Positions 1 to 5,163 of a stretch of DNA of 9,432 bases are shown one piece after another. Position 1 is the first letter of the stretch; every line of letters begins with the position of its first letter. A model generated the notes under the pieces. That model saw nothing but the letters and a program-made list of their open reading frames with translations. It ran no database searches and was not told the DNA's origin. The position numbers and the translations under genes are program-made. Origin of the DNA: 1XD8-76 sp051880335 (GTDB taxonomy: Bacteria > Bacillota > Clostridia > Lachnospirales > Lachnospiraceae); NCBI GenBank assembly GCA_051880335.1, contig JBJENT010000191.1, forward strand, positions 1-9,432. Reading direction: 5' to 3'.

Positions 1-260
1 GGGCAAGTGCCGGTGGTCTTGGTTTTAGAGGTTCAAGGAAATCTACTCCATATGCAGCACAGATGGCAGCAGAAACAGCTACAAAGGCAGCCCTTATTCA
101 TGGCTTAAAGAGTGTAGATGTATTTGTAAAAGGTCCTGGTTCAGGACGTGAAGCTGCAATTCGTGCACTTCAGGCTTGTGGTCTTGAAGTATTAAGCATT
201 GCTGATGTGACTCCAGTACCTCATAATGGATGTCGCCCACCAAAGCGTCGTCGTGTCTAA
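1..260 (+). CDS. rpsK: 30S ribosomal protein S11 (C-terminal part; 5' end outside window)
   Basis: The reading frame is open from the window edge (first full codon at position 3) to the TAA at 258-260 and gives 85 residues, roughly the last two thirds of a ~130-residue S11. It begins ASAGGLGFRGSRKSTPYAAQ, the conserved core, and ends in the basic tail HNGCRPPKRRRV, which is almost invariant in bacterial S11. S11 binds the platform of the 30S subunit next to the 3' end of 16S rRNA and lines the mRNA exit channel. The ATG at 63 is an internal methionine, not the start. The next gene is rpsD, as expected for a clostridial alpha operon (rpsM-rpsK-rpsD-rpoA-rplQ). Confidence 0.97.
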   Translation, partial: ASAGGLGFRGSRKSTPYAAQMAAETATKAALIHGLKSVDVFVKGPGSGREAAIRALQACGLEVLSIADVTPVPHNGCRPPKRRRV

Positions 261-293
261 TTTATATATTATATAGGTATAACGTTGGACGAA

Positions 294-338
294 AGTGCGT
301 ATGCACTGTAAACAATAATGGGAATAAAGATATCCCAT
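294..338 (+). other. two small hairpins in the rpsK-rpsD gap
   Basis: The 97-nt gap holds a 5-bp stem AGTGC/GCACT (294-298 with 303-307, loop GTAT) and a 6-bp stem ATGGGA/TCCCAT (318-323 with 333-338, 9-nt loop). The second ends 6 nt before the rpsD Shine-Dalgarno AAAGGAG (345-351). S4 is a translational autoregulator of ribosomal-protein mRNAs in several bacteria, so a feedback site is conceivable. The stems are short and could be incidental. Confidence 0.35.
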
Positions 339-357
339 ATAAAGAAAGGAGCCTATT

Positions 358-951
358 ATGGCAGTAAATAGAGTACCTGTACTTAAAAGATGTAGATCTT
401 TAGATCTTGACCCAGTATTTTTAGGATATGATAAAAAATCCAACAGAAAATCTCCAAGAGCCGGAAAGAAAATGAGTGAATATGGTATGCAGCTTCGTTC
501 CAAACAGCAGGCTAAATTCATCTACGGCGTATTAGAGAAACCTTTCAGAAACTACTACAATGAAGCAGATAGAATGAAAGGCCAGACAGGTGAAAACCTG
601 ATGATCCTTCTGGAAAGAAGACTTGACAGTGTAGTATTCAGAATGGGTTTTGCAAGAACAAGAAGAGAAGCAAGACAGATCGTTGGTCACAAACATGTTC
701 TTGTAAATGGTAAGAGTGTTAACATCCCATCTTACTTGATCAAAGCTGGTGATGTTATCGAAATCAGAGAGAAATCCAAAGAATTACAGAGATATAAAGA
801 TATTATCGAAGTAACAGCAGGCAGATTAGTTCCTGAATGGATGGATGTTGATCTTGAGGCTTTCAAAGGCACAATCAAAGCACTTCCTACAAGAGAACAG
901 ATCGATGTGCCAGTTGATGAAATGGCTATCGTCGAATTATATTCTAAATAA
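358..951 (+). CDS. rpsD: 30S ribosomal protein S4
   Basis: This 197-residue protein has the usual length for S4. S4 is a primary 16S rRNA binding protein that nucleates assembly of the 30S body and helps decoding fidelity. The N-terminal part (MAVNRVPVLKRCRSL) has a single cysteine (C12), so it lacks the four-cysteine zinc site and is the zinc-free form. SEYGMQLRSKQQAKFIYGVLEKPFRNYY (40-67) is the typical S4 core. The S4 RNA-binding domain spans about 87-150, with RRLDSVVFRMGFARTRREARQ and GHKHVLVNGKSVNIPSYLIKAGD. It ends IVELYSK, the normal terminus. The ATG at 358 is fixed by AAAGGAG six bases upstream. Its place inside the alpha operon is common in Clostridia; in Bacillus rpsD is a separate unit. 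Confidence 0.98.
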   Translation: MAVNRVPVLKRCRSLDLDPVFLGYDKKSNRKSPRAGKKMSEYGMQLRSKQQAKFIYGVLEKPFRNYYNEADRMKGQTGENLMILLERRLDSVVFRMGFARTRREARQIVGHKHVLVNGKSVNIPSYLIKAGDVIEIREKSKELQRYKDIIEVTAGRLVPEWMDVDLEAFKGTIKALPTREQIDVPVDEMAIVELYSK

Positions 952-962
952 TCTTGCATATT

Positions 963-1007
963 AACTGGCAGATGGCTTATTACCATCTGCCACTTAGTGA
1001 TGTTTTT
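963..1007 (+). terminator. strong hairpin between rpsD and rpoA (possible attenuator or RNA-processing site)
   Basis: TGGCAGATGG (966-975) pairs perfectly with CCATCTGCCA (983-992) around a 7-nt loop. Beyond a C-C mismatch the stem can extend by three A-T pairs (962-964 with 994-996). A run of five T follows at 1003-1007, ten bases after the perfect stem. That spacing is long for an efficient intrinsic terminator, and rpoA must still be transcribed. Partial attenuation, mRNA stabilisation or an endonuclease processing site are all possible. Confidence 0.55.
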
Positions 1008-1039
1008 AGAAGACTCACAAAACCTAAGGAGGGTATTGC

Positions 1040-1999
1040 ATGTTTGATTTTGAAAGACCTAATATTGAGGTTATTGAAATCTCTGAAGATAAGAAGTATG
1101 GCAAATTTGTGGTTGAGCCTTTAGAAAGAGGTTATGGTATCACTTTAGGTAATTCTTTGAGAAGAATCATGCTTTCTTCTTTACCGGGAGCTGCTGTTAG
1201 CCAGGTGAAATTTGATGGTGTTTTACATGAATTCACATCTATCGAAGGTGTAAAAGAAGATGTAACAGAAATCATCATGAATATTAAGAGCCTTGCAATT
1301 AAGAACAACAGTGAAAGCAATGAGCCTAAGACAGCATACATTGATTTCCATGGCGAAGGCGTAGTACGTGCATCCGATATCCAGGTTGATCAGGATATTG
1401 AGATCATGAATCCGGATCAGATTATTGCTACATTAAGTGGCGGAAAAGATTCTAAACTTTATGTAGAGCTTACTATCACAAAAGGAAGAGGCTATGTGGG
1501 AGCTGACAAGAATAAAACAGCAGATATTTCTGTTGGTGTTATTCCTGTAGATTCTATTTATACACCGGTTGAAAGAGTAAATGTTACAATAGAAAATACT
1601 CGTGTTGGTCAGATGACAGACTACGATAAACTGACACTTGATGTATATACAAACGGAACTCTTGCTCCGGATGAATCCGTAAGTCTTGCTGCAAAGGTAT
1701 TAAGCGAGCATTTAAACCTGTTCATTGATCTTTCTGAAAATACCAAGTCTGTTGACGTTATGGTAGAAAAAGAAGACGATGAAAAAGGAAAAGTTCTGGA
1801 AATGAGTATTGATGAACTGGAACTCTCTGTACGTTCTTACAACTGCTTAAAGAGGGCAGGTATCAATACAGTAGAAGAACTTACCAATAAGACTTCTGAC
1901 GATATGATGAAAGTTCGTAATCTTGGACGTAAATCACTGGACGAAGTACTTGCAAAATTAAAAGAACTTGGTCTTCAGCTGAATACCAGCGAAGAATAG
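1040..1999 (+). CDS. rpoA: DNA-directed RNA polymerase subunit alpha
   Basis: This 319-residue protein has the normal length. The alpha dimer is the assembly platform for beta and beta', and its C-terminal domain contacts UP-element DNA and activators. The N-terminal domain (about 1-232) shows VEPLERGYGITLGNSLRRIMLSSLPG (25-50), the dimerisation core, and the GVLHEFTSIEGVKEDVTEIIMN segment (60-81). A charged linker (about 233-252) leads to the alpha-CTD (253-313) with SVRSYNCLKRAGINTVEELTNKT and RNLGRKSLDEVLAKLKELGL. R265, the key DNA-contacting arginine of the family, is present at exactly that number. The start at 1040 is preceded by AAGGAGGG (1026-1033), the strongest Shine-Dalgarno in the window. 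It lies 88 bp after rpsD with a hairpin between them. Confidence 0.99.
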   Translation: MFDFERPNIEVIEISEDKKYGKFVVEPLERGYGITLGNSLRRIMLSSLPGAAVSQVKFDGVLHEFTSIEGVKEDVTEIIMNIKSLAIKNNSESNEPKTAYIDFHGEGVVRASDIQVDQDIEIMNPDQIIATLSGGKDSKLYVELTITKGRGYVGADKNKTADISVGVIPVDSIYTPVERVNVTIENTRVGQMTDYDKLTLDVYTNGTLAPDESVSLAAKVLSEHLNLFIDLSENTKSVDVMVEKEDDEKGKVLEMSIDELELSVRSYNCLKRAGINTVEELTNKTSDDMMKVRNLGRKSLDEVLAKLKELGLQLNTSEE

Positions 2000-2173
2000 A
2001 CCGTTCTTATATATGAGCATGTTTGATAAGACCAAAGCGCGCAGACATGTATCTCATAATGGTAACTAATAACGCCACCCGGAAAGTAAGACCAAAGCGC
2101 ATATCCGGATGGACACCATTTATGAAGCATTCCTTATTTGAATAAGCGAATGGCTTCCGGAAAGGAGCCTAAC
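2000..2173 (+). promoter_or_regulatory. structured RNA leader of rplQ (rpoA-rplQ intergenic region)
   Basis: The 174-nt gap is almost filled by potential RNA structure. Hairpin 1: TATGAG/CTCATA (2012-2017 with 2053-2058), then after a 3-nt bulge CATGTTT/AGACATG (2018-2024 with 2043-2049, one G-U), loop 2025-2042. Hairpin 2: CCA/TGG (2075-2077 with 2110-2112), one C-A mismatch, then CCGGA/TCCGG (2079-2083 with 2104-2108), loop 2084-2103. Hairpin 3: GAAGC/GCTTC (2124-2128 with 2153-2157), 2129-2132 with 2148-2151, 2133-2137 with 2142-2146, two 1-nt bulges and a TTGA loop. It ends 3 nt before the rplQ Shine-Dalgarno (2161-2167). Hairpins 1 and 2 show the same 14-mer in their loops. A competing helix, 2054-2063 with 2115-2125, is also possible. 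A cis-acting element controlling L17 translation or transcript elongation is inferred; I cannot assign it to a known family. Confidence 0.65.
2027..2100 (+). repeat. 14-bp direct repeat TAAGACCAAAGCGC, two copies 60 bp apart
   Basis: Identical copies lie at 2027-2040 and 2087-2100. Each falls in the loop of its own hairpin. The stems around them share no sequence, so this is not a simple duplication of a hairpin. Repeated conserved loops usually mark a binding site for a protein or an RNA. Confidence 0.85.
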
Positions 2174-2710
2174 ATGGCAAAATACAGAAAACTTGGCAGA
2201 ACAAGCAGCCAGAGAAAAGCGTTATTAAGAAATCAGGTAACAGCACTGTTAACAAACGGTAAAATCGTTACTACAGAAGCAAAAGCAAAAGAAGTTCAGA
2301 AAATCGCTGAGCATCTGATCACACTTGCTGTAAAAGAAAAAGACAACTTTGAAACTGTTAAAGTAACAGCTAAAGTTGCTCGTAAAGACAAAGATGGCAA
2401 GAGAGTAAAAGAAGTTGTTGATGGCAAGAAAGTAACTGTTTTTGATGAAGTAGAAAAAGAAATCAAAAAAGATTTACCTTCCAGACAGCATGCCAGAAGA
2501 CAGATCATGAAAGTGGTTATGCCTGTAACAGAAGTACCTGCTGAAGCAGCTGGACGTAAAAAAGCTACAAAAGAAATCAATGTAGCTAACAAGCTTTTCG
2601 ATGAAGTTGCACCAAAATATGCTAACAGAAAAGGCGGTTATACAAGAATCGTTAAGATCGGTCAGCGTAAAGGTGATGCTGCAATGCTTGTTTTAATTGA
2701 ATTAGTATAA
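2174..2710 (+). CDS. rplQ: 50S ribosomal protein L17, long form
   Basis: L17 binds 23S rRNA near the peptide exit on the back of the 50S subunit. The start at 2174 gives MAKYRKLGRTSSQRKALLRNQVTALLTNGKIVTTEAKAKE, the standard N-terminus, with AAAGGAG (2161-2167) six bases upstream. An upstream in-frame TTG at 2138 lies inside leader hairpin 3 and would add 12 unrelated residues, so it is rejected. The protein is 178 residues against about 127 in E. coli. Conserved N-terminal (1-52) and C-terminal blocks (VANKLFDEVAPKYANRKGGYTRIVKIGQRKGDAAMLVLIELV, 137-178) flank a basic, lysine-rich insertion at about 55-130. I recall long L17 forms in Lachnospiraceae and relatives. It is the last gene of the operon before the terminator at 2763. 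Confidence 0.97.
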   Translation: MAKYRKLGRTSSQRKALLRNQVTALLTNGKIVTTEAKAKEVQKIAEHLITLAVKEKDNFETVKVTAKVARKDKDGKRVKEVVDGKKVTVFDEVEKEIKKDLPSRQHARRQIMKVVMPVTEVPAEAAGRKKATKEINVANKLFDEVAPKYANRKGGYTRIVKIGQRKGDAAMLVLIELV

Positions 2711-2738
2711 TTTGATTAGCAAAGTAAATGAAGAAAAT

Positions 2739-2757
2739 GGGTTGTAAAAAGCAGCCT
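2739..2757 (+). other. small hairpin just after rplQ
   Basis: GGGTTG (2739-2744) pairs with CAGCCT (2752-2757) with G-U pairs around loop TAAAAAG. It lies between the rplQ stop and the terminator. It has no T-run, so it is not a terminator itself. Confidence 0.3.
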
Positions 2758-2762
2758 TGAAG

Positions 2763-2799
2763 AAAAGCCTCTGCCACGTAAGACGTGACAGGGGCTTTT
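2763..2799 (+). terminator. intrinsic terminator of the ribosomal-protein operon
   Basis: AAAAGCCTCTG (2763-2773) pairs with CAGGGGCTTTT (2789-2799, one G-U). After one C-A mismatch the stem continues CACGT/ACGTG (2775-2779 with 2783-2787) around a 3-nt loop. The A run on one side and T run on the other make it work in both orientations. It separates the ribosomal genes from the accessory lipoprotein gene. Confidence 0.85.
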
Positions 2800-2821
2800 G
2801 CGTAAAAAGGATGATTCTACG

Positions 2822-3934
2822 ATGAAAAAACATATTTTACCAATCATAATCACTATTATTTTATTACTCACCGGCTGTAAAGCTACGGAAGACGAGAACC
2901 TGCCTGTTGAAATAAAGGTATTGATACTGCCAAAATTCGAGGTGGAAGAGCTTTCCGGAGATTTCCCGGGTGAGGCGCAATACTATTATGAGGAATATTG
3001 TGAGGGTGGAACAGAATATGATGTCCCAGGCAGCGAGAATGATCAAAAACTCTATGTCAAAGATGGTGTTGCACTCTATATTACCGGTATGGGCAAAGCA
3101 AATGCGGCAATGAGTCTTACAGCGCTTTTGACAGATGATAGGTTTGACTTTTCCAATGCATATATTTTGAGCACCGGTTGCGCCGGCTCATCCTGTGATC
3201 AAACCGTGATGGGGGATGTTTTTCTTATTACAGCGGCAGTGGATTATGATCTGGGGCATCATGTGGATTCCAGGGAAATCGGCGTCTCTGCAGAATCCGG
3301 TGATTCCGCAGATTCCAGTGATCCTTCAAGTTCTTCTGGCTTTGTGGAATCCACTGAACCCTCAGGCGCTACCTGGTTCCATGATGAAAGCTATGATTCT
3401 TCTGCCTGTAAGATACTGAATCCATCTCTGATGGATCAGGCATATGAGCTTACCAAAGATATCAAACTGGAAACCACTGAAAAGACCCGTGCCTATATGG
3501 AAAAAGCCTTCCCGGGAGAAAGCTGGGCATTGCGTGATCCTCAGGTTTTGCGTGGAACAACTGTTACCGGTGATAATTACTGGAAAGGGGAGTACGGACA
3601 TTCGACAGCCCTTAAGATTGTGGAAACATATGGATGTCCTGATCCATATGCAACTACCGAGATGGAGGATCTGGCACTGGCTGTTGTTGCAGATCGTATG
3701 GGGATGCTGGATCGCTTACTGATTGTACGTGATTCCGTGGATTTGGATGTGTTTATGAATGGTTCCACTCCGGAATCCCTGTGGGATCCAGATTCGGATG
3801 AAAGTCTGGCTTCTTCTGACAGCAGTGAATCTGCAGATATATTTGAAACAGCCAGGAAAAACAATTTTGCAGTAGGAAAGGTTCTGATTGATGCCATTTG
3901 CAATCAAACACTTTCGCCAGATGCTGAGAAATAA
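2822..3934 (+). CDS. lipoprotein of the purine nucleoside permease (NUP) family
   Basis: This 370-residue protein has a type II signal peptide: MKKH, hydrophobic ILPIIITIILLLTG, and lipobox L16-T-G-C19. The mature protein should be lipid-anchored outside the membrane. The body resembles the NUP family, which was named after a yeast nucleoside transporter and is thought to share the nucleoside phosphorylase-like fold. Supporting segments are KVLILPKFEVEELSGDFPGEAQYYYE (32-57), YITGMGKANAAMSLTALLTDDRFDFSNAYILSTGCAG (86-122), TVTGDNYWKG (247-256) and TTEMEDLALAVVADRMGMLDRLLIVRDSVD (278-307). A Ser/Asp-rich, low-complexity insert lies at about 157-182 and another at about 323-339. Surface binding, or possibly cleavage, of nucleosides is inferred; the true activity is uncertain. 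The ATG at 2822 is chosen because it opens the signal peptide and has AAAAGGA upstream (2805-2811). An in-frame TTG at 2798 falls inside the terminator. No promoter was found between the terminator and the start. Confidence 0.8.
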   Translation: MKKHILPIIITIILLLTGCKATEDENLPVEIKVLILPKFEVEELSGDFPGEAQYYYEEYCEGGTEYDVPGSENDQKLYVKDGVALYITGMGKANAAMSLTALLTDDRFDFSNAYILSTGCAGSSCDQTVMGDVFLITAAVDYDLGHHVDSREIGVSAESGDSADSSDPSSSSGFVESTEPSGATWFHDESYDSSACKILNPSLMDQAYELTKDIKLETTEKTRAYMEKAFPGESWALRDPQVLRGTTVTGDNYWKGEYGHSTALKIVETYGCPDPYATTEMEDLALAVVADRMGMLDRLLIVRDSVDLDVFMNGSTPESLWDPDSDESLASSDSSESADIFETARKNNFAVGKVLIDAICNQTLSPDAEK

Positions 3935-3940
3935 GATAGA

Positions 3941-3970
3941 AAAGAAGGGGTCACAAGCAACCCCTTCTTT
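3941..3970. terminator. bidirectional intrinsic terminator between convergent genes
   Basis: AAAGAAGGGGT (3941-3951) pairs perfectly with ACCCCTTCTTT (3960-3970), an 11-bp stem with an 8-nt loop. It starts 6 bases after the stop of the + gene and lies 44 bases beyond the stop of the - gene. The A/T flanks suit termination from both sides. Confidence 0.85.
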
Positions 3971-4013
3971 CATCAGGAAAATATCTTATGGGGAAATCTC
4001 CAATTTCCATACA

Positions 4014-4919
4014 TTACAATTTCTTCTCGAAATGCTGATAGTCTTTGGAAGAATTCCAGTTACCACCCCAGGTAAAACCATGTTCCGTAAACAAGGTATA
4101 TGCAAGATCATCCCGTGTGATTTTGTAAGCAAATTCTTTGCTCCTGTCGGCGTAATACTCGCTGCCTTCCGGGGCAACATGGATGCTGCCATCAGCCGGA
4201 TAGGTCACATAAGGATTGAAAAATGGATTCAGATCAATGGCCAGTCCATAGGAGTGGTTGGAAAGTTTGTCTTTTCCTTCAATGGTACGATAGTTGAAAC
4301 AGGAGGTGTTATTATCTTTCATGGATAGTTCATCATCACCGCTGTATTCATCTACTAAATTTATTTTTTCTATTTGATAATGGTTTACATAAAGTTCGTA
4401 AAAGATTTCCACCAGATCCTGAGCAATTTCTTTGTTACAGATCAGTTCCCCAACCTTTTCCTTATCATTAAAATTGTAGTATAGCACGCTGACGTAACGC
4501 AGATCATCATAATGAATCTGGGCAGTTGAATCGTCTGCCGGGTAGGAAATGCCGGTGATTCTGTTTTTGATGGATTCGCTTAAAGATTCGTAGTAGAATC
4601 CATTTTGATAAGTAATGCGGTCTGCCATAGGAAGGTCCTCCGTTTCCGTTTCAGGATGATTGTTTGAGGTATCCGGATAGATACCGGATTTCTCTGGAGA
4701 CTCGACGCCCGAAGAAGTACCGGAGTCCACAGAAGTATCAGAATCTGTATGCACATCGGTGGGCTCATCGGATATCTCGGTACTGTTTGAATGAGATTCA
4801 CTATATTCAGAAAGGGTCTCGCCACCATGAATATGTCGTGCCAAAACAGCACAGATAATAATAAAGAGAAGCAATAACCCCAGATTTCGTATCAGAATCG
4901 TTTGGTTTCTTTTCTTCAA
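4014..4919 (-). CDS. membrane-anchored M15-family peptidoglycan peptidase (VanY / D-Ala-D-Ala carboxypeptidase type)
   Basis: This 301-residue protein has a short basic N-terminus, one membrane helix (about 8-27), then a Ser/Thr/Asp/Glu-rich linker (about 33-97) and a C-terminal zinc peptidase domain. The domain has the M15 motif LSNHSYGLAIDLNPFFNPYV (219-238) with zinc ligands H222 and D229. WGGNW (284-288) and DYQHFE (293-298) supply the third ligand H296 and the probable catalytic acid D293. M15 members cleave D-Ala-D-Ala or L-Ala-D-Glu bonds of peptidoglycan stem peptides; which bond is cut here cannot be told from sequence. The linker would hold the enzyme away from the membrane in the wall. 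The start is a TTG (plus-strand 4917-4919) with AAAGGA ten bases upstream (plus 4930-4935). The nearest upstream ATG (plus 4937-4939) is out of frame. It is transcribed divergently from ecfA1 and convergently with the NUP lipoprotein gene. Confidence 0.88.
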   Translation of the reverse strand: MKKRNQTILIRNLGLLLLFIIICAVLARHIHGGETLSEYSESHSNSTEISDEPTDVHTDSDTSVDSGTSSGVESPEKSGIYPDTSNNHPETETEDLPMADRITYQNGFYYESLSESIKNRITGISYPADDSTAQIHYDDLRYVSVLYYNFNDKEKVGELICNKEIAQDLVEIFYELYVNHYQIEKINLVDEYSGDDELSMKDNNTSCFNYRTIEGKDKLSNHSYGLAIDLNPFFNPYVTYPADGSIHVAPEGSEYYADRSKEFAYKITRDDLAYTLFTEHGFTWGGNWNSSKDYQHFEKKL

Positions 4920-4948
4920 AACAAATCGTTCCTTTCATGAATAGAATT

Positions 4949-5058
4949 GGCTTATCAGATGTTACGTTAATTTATTAAATAGATAATCGGCTTATCACAT
5001 GTTATATTTTTTAGAAATAATAATCAGCTTATCAGGAATTTAAATTAGTTTATCACAT
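4949..5058. repeat. four imperfect CTTATCA direct repeats in the divergent intergenic region
   Basis: Copies are GGCTTATCAGATGTTA (4949-4964), GGCTTATCACATGTTA (4989-5004), AGCTTATCAGGAAT (5026-5039) and AGTTTATCACATTT (5047-5060). Core-to-core distances are 40, 37 and 21 bp. Each is preceded by an AAT-type A/T stretch. They fill the space between the peptidase gene start and the ecfA1 promoter. Sites for a DNA-binding regulator, or degenerate repeat sequence, are both possible. Confidence 0.6.
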
Positions 5059-5068
5059 TTTTCCAATC

Positions 5069-5097
5069 TTGTAATTAAAAGTGATATCTAGTACAAT
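5069..5097 (+). promoter_or_regulatory. sigma-A-type promoter of the ecfA1-ecfA2-ecfT-truA operon
   Basis: The -35 is TTGTAA (5069-5074) and the -10 is TACAAT (5092-5097), with a 17-bp spacer. Transcription would begin near 5104, leaving a ~60-nt leader before ecfA1. The fourth CTTATCA-like repeat lies just upstream of the -35. Confidence 0.6.
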
Positions 5098-5163
5098 AAA
5101 AAACGATGTATCCAAAAACTGGTGATTGGCCTGATTGGCAGAATAGATCCGGAGTAACTGAGT

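Noticed and set aside
288..298. GACGAAAGTGC before rpsD as a third copy of the rplQ loop motif
   Set aside because: It matches the rplQ loop at 9 of 11 bases, but it is not framed by a convincing stem, so it is most likely chance.
2138..2173. Upstream TTG start for rplQ
   Set aside because: It lies within leader hairpin 3, adds residues not found in L17, and the ATG at 2174 has an ideal Shine-Dalgarno.
3888..4328. 146-codon open frame on the plus strand
   Set aside because: It runs through the terminator and opposite the C-terminal catalytic domain of the M15 peptidase; no family resemblance and no good ribosome binding site.
5104..5163. Riboswitch before ecfA1
   Set aside because: ECF operons are often riboswitch-controlled, but the ~60-nt leader is too short for the common vitamin riboswitches. 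Only a 7-mer GATTGGC repeated 9 bp apart (5124-5130, 5133-5139) was seen.
3935..5163. Insertion sequence or mobile element carrying the two accessory genes
   Set aside because: No transposase, integrase, inverted terminal repeats or target-site duplication is visible around 2800-5160.
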